This document shows, piece after piece, positions 8,252 through 15,777 of a stretch of 48,569 nt of DNA; within the stretch, counting starts at the first letter, position 1, and each line of letters opens with the position of its first letter. The notes beneath the pieces are model-generated. The model did no database searches. It had not been told where the DNA came from and saw nothing but the letters and a program-made list of their open reading frames with translations. A program made the position numbers and the translations under genes. Origin of the DNA: RUG11272 sp045226335. Its GTDB lineage: Bacteria > Bacillota > Clostridia > Christensenellales > Aristaeellaceae. Location: the NCBI GenBank assembly GCA_045226335.1, contig JBGVCH010000077.1, positions 1 to 48,569 of the forward strand. The letters run 5' to 3'.

Positions 8252-8557
8252 TTGTTGAATATCGGATTTGCCGAGCTGATCCTGGTTTTGGTCATCGCGT
8301 ACGTGATCGTCGGCCCAAAGGATCTGCCCAAGGTCGCCCGTTGGCTGGCGCGCATCGTCAAGAAGGCCAGGCGGATGCTCCAGGACGTCAAGGACGAGGT
8401 CGGCTGGGACGAGATGATGGCCGAGACCGAGGACGTCCGGAAGGATGTCAACGAGACGATCAAGAGCGTCGATCCCACCGCGGAGCTGCGGGACGCGGGG
8501 AAAGCGCTCCGGAAAAACCTGAAGCAGGCGGAGAAGGACACCATGAAAAAGTCCTGA
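8252..8557 (+). CDS. tatB: Sec-independent translocase TatB-like protein
   Basis: The 101-residue protein has one N-terminal membrane helix (about 4-20), the VGPKDLP hinge (21-27), an amphipathic helix rich in Lys/Arg, and an acidic, charged tail to 101. The FAEL start, the GP hinge and the longer tail fit TatB better than TatA, but Gram-positive Tat systems sometimes use only TatA-type proteins. The likely start is TTG at 8252, with AGGAGG at 8237-8242; TTG at 8255 is an alternative. It is the first gene of the tat operon and divergent from the molybdenum operon. Confidence 0.85.
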   Translation: MLNIGFAELILVLVIAYVIVGPKDLPKVARWLARIVKKARRMLQDVKDEVGWDEMMAETEDVRKDVNETIKSVDPTAELRDAGKALRKNLKQAEKDTMKKS

Positions 8558-8618
8558 AGCCCGGTACTCCACTCATTGTATGACGGAAAAAACCGATGAA
8601 AACGGGAGGCATTGCGTT

Positions 8619-8798
8619 ATGAGATTCGGAACCACTGAAATCATCCTGATCGTCGTTCTGGCGCTGGTGCTCTTCGGCGGCGGCAAGCTGGCCGGCGTGG
8701 GCAAGGCGCTGGGCAAGAGCATCAAGGACTTCAAGAACGAAGTCAAGGAGGAACCCGAGAACAAGGACGGCCAGTCTGACGGTCAGGAGAAGGCATGA
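8619..8798 (+). CDS. tatA: Twin-arginine translocase TatA
   Basis: This 59-residue protein has a short N-terminus, one membrane helix (about 5-19), the LFGGGKL hinge (19-25), an amphipathic helix (GKALGKSIKDFKNEV) and an acidic tail, as in TatA/E. TatA oligomers form the passage for folded proteins. I chose the ATG at 8619 because GGGAGG is at 8604-8609; an upstream in-frame ATG at 8580 would add residues TatA does not have. Its stop overlaps the tatC start as ATGA. Confidence 0.93.
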   Translation: MRFGTTEIILIVVLALVLFGGGKLAGVGKALGKSIKDFKNEVKEEPENKDGQSDGQEKA

Positions 8799-9565
8799 GC
8801 TCGCCCGAACCGGTGGCCGCGGAACAGGCACCCGACGCACTGACGCCCCAGGAACGGAAATCGACCCTGCTGGCCCATCTGCAAGCGCTGCGCAGGGTCC
8901 TGATCGTTTCCGCGGGCGCTGTTGTTGTGGCTTTGTTTCTGGTGTTTGGACTCCTGGTCAACCCGCTGATCGAGTGGATCAAGGCGCCACTCATCGAACG
9001 GGGGATCGATGTGGCCACCTTCGCGATCACGGAGGCCCTGGTCACCAAGTTCAAGATTTCCCTGATCGCGGCGGTCATCCTGGCCAGTCCGGTGATCATC
9101 TGGCAGGTCTGGAGCTTCATCAAGCCCGCCCTGTACCCCAAGGAACGGCGGTACTTCCGCATCCTGTTCTTCGCGGCCCTGTTTCTGTTCCTGGCGGGCG
9201 TGGCGTTCTGCTATTTTGCCGTGTACAAGCTGGCGCTGGATTTCCTGCTGACCCAAGCCAAGGACATCGGCGACCTGAAGCAGTCCTTCGAGAAGTATAT
9301 CAGCTACATGGTCACCTTCATCCTGCCCTTCGGCGTCGCGTTCCAGCTCCCCGTCTTTCTGCACCTGACCACCCGGATCGGTTTGACCAACGCGAAGATG
9401 CTGGCTTCCAAGCGCAAGTACGTGATCCTCGGCATCTTTGTGCTGGCGGCCGTGCTGACCCCGCCGGACATCGTTTCCCAGATCGCCCTGGGGGTGCCCA
9501 TGTGCCTGCTGTACGAGGTCAGCATCCTGGTGGCGAAGATGACCAAGGCCCGGCAGCGGGAGTGA
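8795..9565 (+). CDS. tatC: Twin-arginine translocase TatC
   Basis: TatC is the receptor for twin-arginine signal peptides. The 256-residue protein has six membrane segments. It carries the cytoplasmic N-terminal block starting HLQALRR, the WSFIKPALYPKERR loop (about 109-122) with the conserved Pro and Glu, and a LTPPD motif (about 226-230). The N-terminal 25 residues are an unconserved Pro/Glu-rich extension. It forms an operon with the two preceding genes. The next genes downstream encode a ferredoxin with a twin-arginine signal, a likely client. Confidence 0.95.
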   Translation: MSSPEPVAAEQAPDALTPQERKSTLLAHLQALRRVLIVSAGAVVVALFLVFGLLVNPLIEWIKAPLIERGIDVATFAITEALVTKFKISLIAAVILASPVIIWQVWSFIKPALYPKERRYFRILFFAALFLFLAGVAFCYFAVYKLALDFLLTQAKDIGDLKQSFEKYISYMVTFILPFGVAFQLPVFLHLTTRIGLTNAKMLASKRKYVILGIFVLAAVLTPPDIVSQIALGVPMCLLYEVSILVAKMTKARQRE

Positions 9566-9608
9566 CCGGTCCGCGGCGAAAAAACACACGGATCACGTGA
9601 AATTCCGC

Positions 9609-9637
9609 TTGCCAAAGTGCGCGAAATATGATATCCT
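9609..9637 (+). promoter_or_regulatory. Promoter of the ydhYVW-like operon
   Basis: TTGCCA (9609-9614), 17 bp, TATCCT (9632-9637). It lies about 10 bp before the riboswitch helix, so the aptamer would be at the extreme 5' end of the transcript. Confidence 0.7.
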
Positions 9638-9653
9638 GAGAACAGGAAGAACA

Positions 9654-9746
9654 ACAGCTCCGAGTCATGCCGACCCCCGCGGCCGCCATGACCAATGAGT
9701 GCCCGCGGCGACGGGGGCGCTTGCCTTTTGCGAAGGAGTCCGCTGT
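9654..9746 (+). promoter_or_regulatory. Moco/Tuco riboswitch aptamer (candidate)
   Basis: An outer helix pairs ACAG (9654-9657) with CUGU (9743-9746) and CUCC (9658-9661) with GGAG (9735-9738). Inside, GUCAUG (9664-9669) pairs with CAUGAC (9687-9692), followed by AAUG. Further on come UUGCC (9721-9725) and GCGAAGGA (9730-9737). These blocks match, in order, the conserved pieces I remember from the molybdenum cofactor RNA motif of E. coli moaA. The hairpin that follows GCGAAGG in E. coli is absent, as in the variants proposed to sense tungsten cofactor. It precedes an AOR-family gene, the expected target. Assignment is from memory, not a covariance search. Confidence 0.72.
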
Positions 9747-9769
9747 GATCTGCTTTTTCGGCGCGGTTC

Positions 9770-9808
9770 AGCCGGCCGGAGGGCGGGGCAGCCGGGCTCT
9801 GTTTTGTT
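9770..9808 (+). terminator. Terminator-like expression platform of the riboswitch
   Basis: AGCC-GGC (9770-9776) pairs with GCC-(G)-GGCT (9791-9798) around a 14-nt G-rich loop, followed by CTGTTTTGTT. A competing outer pairing, CGGTTC (about 9764-9769) with GAACCG (9810-9815), could hold the region differently. It lies between the aptamer and the ribosome site at 9841. Confidence 0.55.
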
Positions 9809-9854
9809 CCGAACCGTCACGACAGGCGTTTCTACAACAAGGAGGAGGTCAATC

Positions 9855-10493
9855 ATGTCTGTAACCGAAGACCGCAAGAGCTTCCTGGACAAGGACTACA
9901 CGCGCCGGCAGTTTCTGAAGCTGTCGGGCAAGAGCCTGGCCGGCCTGGCCATCTCGACATCGCTGCTCAACGCCATGGGCGTGACCCGGAAGGCCGTGGC
10001 CGAGGACAAGGTCCGCGTCTGGGCGTTCCCCCAGGGCCTGCTGGTGGTGAACGAGGACCGCTGCGTGGGCTGCCAGCGTTGCGAGATCAACTGCACCCTG
10101 ACCAACGACGGCTGCTGCTCCAGCTACATCTCCCGGGTGAAGGTCACCCGCAACCTGTACTCCAGCCGCAACGGCAACGGCCTGTACACGGAGAACAGCT
10201 GGATCTACTTCCCGGACACCTGCCGCCAGTGCGAGGACCCGGCCTGCGGCAACGCCTGCCCCATGGGCGCCATCTACGCCGATGAGCTGGGCATCCGCCG
10301 GGTGGACACGGACAAGTGCATCGGCTGCGGCGAGTGCACCAAGGCCTGCCCGTGGCACATGCCCACCGTCAACCCCGTGACCCATAAGTCTTCCAAGTGC
10401 ATCATGTGCGGCGCCTGCGCCGAGGGCTGCCCCTCCGGCGCCCTGTCCATCGTGCCCTGGGAGACCATCGTGTCCGCCGCTCAGGCCGTCTGA
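9855..10493 (+). CDS. ydhY: YdhY-like ferredoxin subunit with Tat signal
   Basis: The 212-residue electron-transfer protein carries four [4Fe-4S] motifs: CVGCQRCEINC, CRQCEDPACGNACP, CIGCGECTKACP and CIMCGACAEGCP. The N-terminus has TRRQFLK (16-22), then a moderately hydrophobic stretch and a KAVA-E cleavage-like site near 48, which is a twin-arginine signal. E. coli YdhY has the same layout next to YdhV. The ATG at 9855 has GGAGGAGG at 9841-9848; a longer frame upstream runs back through the riboswitch and is rejected. It probably passes electrons to or from the AOR-family protein encoded 43 bp downstream, on the outer face of the membrane if exported. Confidence 0.9.
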   Translation: MSVTEDRKSFLDKDYTRRQFLKLSGKSLAGLAISTSLLNAMGVTRKAVAEDKVRVWAFPQGLLVVNEDRCVGCQRCEINCTLTNDGCCSSYISRVKVTRNLYSSRNGNGLYTENSWIYFPDTCRQCEDPACGNACPMGAIYADELGIRRVDTDKCIGCGECTKACPWHMPTVNPVTHKSSKCIMCGACAEGCPSGALSIVPWETIVSAAQAV

Positions 10494-10536
10494 TCACGAA
10501 CCTGCCTTGAACTGACCGATACAGGAGGAAACGAAT

Positions 10537-12735
10537 ATGTCTGTAAAGAATGGCATCAACGGCTGGGCGGGTACGGTTCTCCGTGTCAACCTCACCACCG
10601 GCAAGATCACCAAGGAGGATACCCTCCCCAAGTACAAGCCCTACATCGGCGGCATGGGCCTGGGCTATAAGGTCATCTGGGACGAGGTTCCGCTGAACGC
10701 CGATCCTCTGGGCCCGGAAGCCAAATGCGTCTTCGGCGTCGGCCCACTGACCGCCTCCGGCGTGCCCTGCTCCGGCCGCATGAACATCACCCTGCTCTCC
10801 TGCTGGAGCAAGGGCTACTCCATCGTGGACGCGCACATGGGCGGCCACATCGCCCACGCCTTCAAGTATGCCGGCTATGACGCCATGATTCTGGAAGGCC
10901 AGAGCGACAAGCCCGTCTACATCCGGATCGAGGACGACAAGGTCACCATCAAAGACGCCTCCCACATCTGGGGCAAGGGCACCTTTGAGGCCAACGCCAC
11001 CCTGGCGAAGGAAAACGGCCCCGAGTTCGACGTGGCCTCCATCGGCGTGGCCGGCGAGAACCTGGTCCCCATGAGCAACATCGTCACGTCCTTCGGCAAC
11101 AGCGGCGGCGCGGGCATCGGCGCCCTGCTGGGCAGCAAGAAGGTCAAGGCCATCGCGGTGCGGGGCACGGGCGCCGTCAAGATCGCGCGGCCCATGGAAG
11201 TGCGCCTGCTGTCCAACTACATGATCAAGGACCTGGTGGGCGGCAACAACAACCACACCGTGCCCTGCCATGCCCAGAGCTGGTCGGAGTACGTGGCCAC
11301 CAACAACCGCTGGCAGGGTGCCCCCGGCATCACCTGGGACAAGGCCAGCAAGGGCCCCATCGACATGGGTGAGCAGCCCAGCGGCGTCATCAACGTGGCG
11401 GCCCTGCGCTGCAACAAGGGCGTCTTCGACTTCGGCGAGACCGCCGAGAAGTACACCGTGAAGCAGGGCGGCTGCTCCTCCTGCCCGGTGCGCTGCTACA
11501 CCGAGTATGAGATGGACCCCCTGGCGGAGTATGACCTCCCCACCCACGTGTCCAACACCTGCATGCCCATCATCAAGATGCTGGAGTGGTATCCGGACCA
11601 TGTGGACCCCGAGACCGGCGAGAAGGTCAAGTCCACCCACAGCTTCGCGGACGAGGGCGACGCCAAGATGATCCTGGGCGGCGCGGGCTCCCGGGCGGCG
11701 GACGAGTACGGCGTGTGGTGCAACTACGGCAACCTGTACGAAGACTTCAACATGGCCTACACCACCGGCGTCCTGAAGGACGTTGCGGACCGGCTGTATC
11801 CCGGCGAGTGGGACAAGATCCCGTGGAAGCTGATGGAGACCGGCGATCCCCGCTGGACCTGGGAGTGCTATCGCCGCATCTCCCTGGGCAAGGGCCTGTT
11901 CTCCGACTTGGGCCTGGGCACCTACCGCCTCTACCAGAAGTGGGGCATGGACGATCCCGAAAAGAACGTGGCGCACATCAACTTCTACGACTTCGTCAAC
12001 GCCAAGAACTTCAACATCGGCCACAACGGCTATCCGCGCCACCACGGCCCCGAGAACTGCTGGCAGGCCGGCACGCTGTACTCCATGATGTACAACCGGG
12101 ACTGCATGATCCACCACCTGATCAACTTCTGCTCTTCCGGCGCGCCGTACAACGAGATCATCAAGCCGGTGCTGGAGCACTTCTTCGGCGAGGGCTGCAC
12201 CGACGCCCAGAAGAACTACACCCCCATCAACGAGAACAAGATCAAGCTGGCCAAGTGGGCGTTCATCGGCAAGCAGTGGCACGACAGCGCCACCCTGTGC
12301 AACTGGATGTACCCCATGACCATCGCCACCAGCAAGAAGCGCAGCTACATCGGCGACCTGGACCTGGACGCCAAGTACATGACCGCCGTCACCGGCGAGG
12401 AGTACACCCGGGAGGATCAGGAGCGCGATTCCGAGCGCATCAGCCAGCTGCTGCGGGTCATCACCGCCATCAGCTTCAAGCTGAACCTGGGCAGCACCAA
12501 CCTGCGCAAGGACCACGACAAGGTCTCCGAGTGGGTCTTCGACAAGGAGCCGGACTTCAAGCCCTTCGAGCAGGGCACCGTGAAGCTGGACCGCGAGGAC
12601 TGGGAGAAGAGCCTGGACATGTGGTACGAGGCCATGGGCTGGGACAAGGAAACCGGCATCCCCACCCGCGCCACCCTGGAGAAGTTCGACTTGGGCGACT
12701 GCGCCAACAGGCTGGAGGAACTGGGCCTGATCTGA
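10537..12735 (+). CDS. ydhV: YdhV-like aldehyde ferredoxin oxidoreductase family enzyme
   Basis: The 732-residue protein belongs to the tungsten/molybdenum AOR family. It starts with the family's NGWAGTVLRVNLTTGKI block, then GGMGLGYK, GPLTASGVPCSGRMN and SGGAGIGALLGSKKVKAIAVRG. The [4Fe-4S] ligands are C313, C316 and C320, with a further Cys-containing NRDCMIHHLINFC region toward residue 525. Overall it matches my memory of E. coli YdhV along its length. The substrate is unknown; AORs oxidise aldehydes or reduce acids with a bis-pyranopterin W or Mo. It has no signal peptide, so it is either cytoplasmic or carried out by the Tat-signal partner. AGGAGG precedes the ATG. Confidence 0.92.
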   Translation: MSVKNGINGWAGTVLRVNLTTGKITKEDTLPKYKPYIGGMGLGYKVIWDEVPLNADPLGPEAKCVFGVGPLTASGVPCSGRMNITLLSCWSKGYSIVDAHMGGHIAHAFKYAGYDAMILEGQSDKPVYIRIEDDKVTIKDASHIWGKGTFEANATLAKENGPEFDVASIGVAGENLVPMSNIVTSFGNSGGAGIGALLGSKKVKAIAVRGTGAVKIARPMEVRLLSNYMIKDLVGGNNNHTVPCHAQSWSEYVATNNRWQGAPGITWDKASKGPIDMGEQPSGVINVAALRCNKGVFDFGETAEKYTVKQGGCSSCPVRCYTEYEMDPLAEYDLPTHVSNTCMPIIKMLEWYPDHVDPETGEKVKSTHSFADEGDAKMILGGAGSRAADEYGVWCNYGNLYEDFNMAYTTGVLKDVADRLYPGEWDKIPWKLMETGDPRWTWECYRRISLGKGLFSDLGLGTYRLYQKWGMDDPEKNVAHINFYDFVNAKNFNIGHNGYPRHHGPENCWQAGTLYSMMYNRDCMIHHLINFCSSGAPYNEIIKPVLEHFFGEGCTDAQKNYTPINENKIKLAKWAFIGKQWHDSATLCNWMYPMTIATSKKRSYIGDLDLDAKYMTAVTGEEYTREDQERDSERISQLLRVITAISFKLNLGSTNLRKDHDKVSEWVFDKEPDFKPFEQGTVKLDREDWEKSLDMWYEAMGWDKETGIPTRATLEKFDLGDCANRLEELGLI

Positions 12736-12771
12736 TTATCCGTGAACGGAGCTTGAACATTCTGTAAAAAG

Positions 12772-12803
12772 ACACTCCTGCGCGCCGCGCCGTGCAGGAG
12801 TGT
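12772..12803 (+). other. Strong hairpin between ydhV- and ydhW-like genes
   Basis: ACACTCCTGC (12772-12781) pairs perfectly with GCAGGAGTGT (12794-12803) around a 12-nt GC-rich loop. Flanking AAG and CTT can extend the stem with one bulge. Only TTCTT follows, so it is a weak terminator at best. It may set the ratio of the downstream gene or protect the 3' end of the ydhV part of the message. Confidence 0.6.
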
Positions 12804-12856
12804 TCTTGAAGATGTCGAATCCGGTCCGCAGGAACCGACAAGGAGGTCGATGCGAC

Positions 12857-13651
12857 ATGGCATTATTCGGACGCCGCAAGCCCGGCTTCTCCAGGGAAGT
12901 CGAGCTCAAACCCAGTGAGATCCCCGGCGAGTTCAGCGACGCGCTGGACCCCGCCGTGAACAGGGAACTGGACAACCCCAAGCTGGAAAAGAAGGAGATG
13001 CAGGAGGCGGCCGCCGCCGTCATCGCGGGGGAGGAAAAGCCGGACATCTTCGCCTACATGCAGTCCCTGCCGGAGGTGCACGATCCCTTCCCGCCGTCCC
13101 CGCCGGAGCCCGAGGCGCCGCCGGAGCCCGAGAAGACGAAGGCGCAGCTGCTGGCGGACTTCATCCGGGAGCGCAGCGGGGGCGGTCTCATCACCCCCAT
13201 GGCGCTGATCGCCAGGGACGAGGAGGATGTTGAGGCATTGCTGAAGGAAATGGCCGCGGACGAGAGCTGCGGGGACATCCGCACCGTGGAGGGCCGCAAG
13301 GACACGTACTACTATTCCGATGAGGTGATGGCGAACAACTACGCGAAGATCGCCATGCTTACCACGGAGAAGGACGACGCCCGCACCGTGGCGGAGATGG
13401 TGCGCTTCAACTGCAAGGCGTTCCCGACGCCCACGCCGGTGTACTACTTCGCCCGGAGCCCCTTCAATCTGGACCGGGAGAAGATGAAGGCCGTCATCGC
13501 CCAGATGAAGGATGATCCCGCGTATCAGGACATCCGGGAGTGCGTGGCGGAGATCAACGGCGAGCCGTATCTCTACTCCGTCGACCTCATGACGGAGCGG
13601 TACGCCAAGGCCCTGGCCAACGGCGCCGAGTCCCGGGAGGCCGACGAGTGA
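12857..13651 (+). CDS. YdhW-position protein with duplicated domain
   Basis: The 264-residue soluble protein has no Cys clusters or signal. Residues about 1-80 are charged and low complexity, followed by a Pro/Glu linker (about 80-105). The rest is two similar units of about 65 residues. Each runs from an ALIARDEEDVEALLKEM or YYFARSPFNLDREKMKAVI helix, through a DIR strand, to a YYYSDEVMANNYAK or YLYSVDLMTERYAK helix. In E. coli, ydhW follows ydhY-ydhV, and this gene has the same place. Whether the sequences are homologous I could not verify. The ATG at 12857 has AAGGAGG at 12840-12846. A role as assembly or docking factor for the AOR is a guess. Confidence 0.7.
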   Translation: MALFGRRKPGFSREVELKPSEIPGEFSDALDPAVNRELDNPKLEKKEMQEAAAAVIAGEEKPDIFAYMQSLPEVHDPFPPSPPEPEAPPEPEKTKAQLLADFIRERSGGGLITPMALIARDEEDVEALLKEMAADESCGDIRTVEGRKDTYYYSDEVMANNYAKIAMLTTEKDDARTVAEMVRFNCKAFPTPTPVYYFARSPFNLDREKMKAVIAQMKDDPAYQDIRECVAEINGEPYLYSVDLMTERYAKALANGAESREADE

Positions 13652-13663
13652 TCCCGCTCCTGT

Positions 13664-13772
13664 TGATGAATGCTGGGTGTACGAGAAGGTTCCGCGACTG
13701 CGATCGCGGCCAGGGCTTTCCGATCGCCCCGGACCTTCGGATGCATACCGTTGCTTGACTTGTCATTCATCA
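13664..13772 (-). repeat. Three-hairpin dispersed repeat, copy A
   Basis: It lies 12 bp after the stop of the ydhW-like gene, reversed relative to it. In repeat orientation it reads a CGG-TATGCAT-CCG hairpin, then the CCGGGGC...GCCCTGG stem with a GATCGGAAA loop, then CCGCGA...TCGCGG. Outer ends TGATGAATG (13664-13672) and CATTCATCA (13764-13772) are perfect inverted repeats. It matches copies at 17180, 17456, 19262 and 26681. The remaining 13773-13861 shows no gene. Confidence 0.8.
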
Positions 13773-13861
13773 CTGAGGTCAGTGTGACATTTCTTGCCCA
13801 GCGCAGATCCGCTCTCCGTTCCGGGGGCGGATCTTTTGCATGGCGGGACGTGAAAAGGCGC

Positions 13862-13890
13862 TTGTGCCGGGGCGGCACATCGGGTATAAT
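13862..13890 (+). promoter_or_regulatory. Promoter of the GH13 gene
   Basis: TTGTGC (13862-13867), 17 bp, TATAAT (13885-13890). The GH13 start is 56 bp further on. Confidence 0.75.
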
Positions 13891-13946
13891 GGGGGCACGG
13901 AGATCGGTGAGGGCGAGGGCCTGCGCCGGACAGGAGGCAATGGAAC

Positions 13947-15704
13947 ATGAGAAATGCGATCGGAACGAAAAGGGCCGTCGGCCTGCTGCTGGCCCTGGCG
14001 ATGCTGGCCCTGCTGCTGCCCGCCGCGGGGGCGGAGGAGACGGCGGTTGCGACGGAGCACAAGTGGTGGCAGGACACCATCGTCTACCAGGTCTATCCCC
14101 AGAGCTACCAGGACACCGACGGCAACGGCTACGGCGACCTGAAGGGCCTCAACGAACACCTGGACTACCTGGCCTCCCTGGGGGTCGGGGCCATCTGGCT
14201 GACTCCGGTGATGGTCTCGCCCATGGTGGACAACGGCTATGACGTGGCGGACTACACGGACATCGATCCGCGCTACGGCACCATGGAGGACATGGAGCAG
14301 CTTATCGCGGACGCGGCGGACCGGGACATCCGGATCGTCATGGACCTGGTGCTGAACCACACTTCCGATCAGCACGCCTGGTTCCTGGAGTCCGCTTCCG
14401 GCCGGGATAACGACAAGAGCGACTGGTACATCTGGCGGGATCCCAAGCCGGACGGCTCCGCGCCCAACAACTGGCGCGCCATTTTCGGCGGCTCCGCCTG
14501 GGTGTGGTGCGAGGCCCGGGGCCAGTACTACCTGCACACCTTTGCGCCGCAGCAGCCGGACCTGAACTGGGAGAACCCGGAGGTGCGGCAGGCGGTGTAC
14601 GACGTGGCCAACTTCTGGCTGGACAAGGGGGCCGGCGGCTTCCGGATCGACGCGATCACCTACATCAAGAAGCCCGCGGACTTCTCCGACGGCGAGCCCG
14701 ACGGCGCGGACGGCATGGTGGGCATCCACGCCATGACGGCCAACACGGAGGGCATCCTGGACTTCCTGCGGGAGTTTAAGGAGAACACCGTGGCGGGCCG
14801 GGACGTGTTCACCGTGGGCGAGGCCAACGGCGTGCAGGCCTCCGAGCTGCCGGACTGGGTGGGCGAGAACGGTGTGTTCGACATGCTGTTTGAGTTCAGC
14901 CATGTGGACATCGGCAACGGCACGGCCCACACCTGGAGCGACCCCGCTCCCTGGACCCTGACAGACCTGAAGGCCGCCTTCGCCGCCAGCCAGCAGGCCA
15001 CGAAGGACAACGGCTGGTATCCGGTCTTCCTGGAGAACCACGATCAGCCCCGCTCCATCAACCACTTCCTGCCGGACGCGGAGGATCCCGTGATGGCGGC
15101 CAAGCTCCTGGGCACGCTGCTGATCACCATGCGCGGCACGCCCTTCATTTTTGAGGGGCAGGAGCTGGGTTACACCAACGTGGCCTGGGATGACATCAGC
15201 CTGTACAACGACCTGAACACCTACGCGCAATATCTGTTCGCCATGGAGGAGGGCTTCACGGAGGAGGAGGCCATGGAGGGCGTCCACCGCTTCAGCCGGG
15301 ACAATGCCCGCACCCCCATGCAGTGGGACGACGGCGAGAATGCGTCCTTCACCGACGGCACCCCCTGGCTGCCGGTCAACGACAATTACACGGAGGTCAA
15401 CGTGGCCACGGAGGCGGCGGACCCCGACTCGGTGCTCTCCTGGTACCGGACCCTGTCCGGACTGCGGGCTTCCTCTCAGGTGCTGCTGTACGGCGACTAC
15501 ACAGAGTTGTTCCCCGAAAGCGAGGAGATCTTTGCCTACCGCCGGCAGACGGAAGATGGCGAGATGGTCATTCTGCTGAACTTCACCAACGGCGCGGTGT
15601 CCTATGATGCCGCGGCGGTGGAAGGCCTCGAGCCGCTGCTCTCCAATTACGGGGACGCGGAAGCCGGCGCCCTGCGGCCGCTGGAGGCTGTGATCTGGCA
15701 CTGA
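13947..15704 (+). CDS. Secreted GH13 alpha-glucosidase (oligo-1,6-glucosidase-like)
   Basis: The 585-residue glycoside hydrolase of the alpha-amylase family has a signal peptide at 1-29 (cleavage near AGA-E). The TIM barrel shows TIVYQVYPQSYQDTDGNGYGDLKG (44-67 region), VLNHTS with H138, GFRIDAI with nucleophile D235, VGEANG with acid/base E292 and ENHDQPR with D366. The layout is that of oligo-1,6-glucosidases and alpha-glucosidases that attack short malto- or isomalto-oligosaccharides. Residues about 500-585 form the C-terminal beta domain. These enzymes are often cytoplasmic, so secretion here is notable. It has its own promoter and terminator and is monocistronic. Confidence 0.9.
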   Translation: MRNAIGTKRAVGLLLALAMLALLLPAAGAEETAVATEHKWWQDTIVYQVYPQSYQDTDGNGYGDLKGLNEHLDYLASLGVGAIWLTPVMVSPMVDNGYDVADYTDIDPRYGTMEDMEQLIADAADRDIRIVMDLVLNHTSDQHAWFLESASGRDNDKSDWYIWRDPKPDGSAPNNWRAIFGGSAWVWCEARGQYYLHTFAPQQPDLNWENPEVRQAVYDVANFWLDKGAGGFRIDAITYIKKPADFSDGEPDGADGMVGIHAMTANTEGILDFLREFKENTVAGRDVFTVGEANGVQASELPDWVGENGVFDMLFEFSHVDIGNGTAHTWSDPAPWTLTDLKAAFAASQQATKDNGWYPVFLENHDQPRSINHFLPDAEDPVMAAKLLGTLLITMRGTPFIFEGQELGYTNVAWDDISLYNDLNTYAQYLFAMEEGFTEEEAMEGVHRFSRDNARTPMQWDDGENASFTDGTPWLPVNDNYTEVNVATEAADPDSVLSWYRTLSGLRASSQVLLYGDYTELFPESEEIFAYRRQTEDGEMVILLNFTNGAVSYDAAAVEGLEPLLSNYGDAEAGALRPLEAVIWH

Positions 15705-15711
15705 CGGGACG

Positions 15712-15747
15712 CAAAGGGGTAGCGCGGCGAGTGCGCTTCCCCTTTTG
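15712..15747 (+). terminator. Intrinsic terminator after GH13
   Basis: CAAAGGGG-TA-GCGC pairs with GCGC-TT-CCCCTTTTG around a 7-nt loop and runs into TTTTGT. It starts 8 bp after the GH13 stop. Confidence 0.85.
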
Positions 15748-15777
15748 TCACATGCTGCAGACGCGGGAGGAAATCTT

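Noticed and set aside
9667..9864. Small frame starting within the riboswitch region
   Set aside because: It lies across the aptamer and terminator hairpin and has no ribosome site.
10402..12516. Minus-strand frame of 704 codons opposite the AOR gene
   Set aside because: Composition is Val/Gly/Ala/His-rich without motifs; it mirrors a well-conserved plus-strand enzyme.
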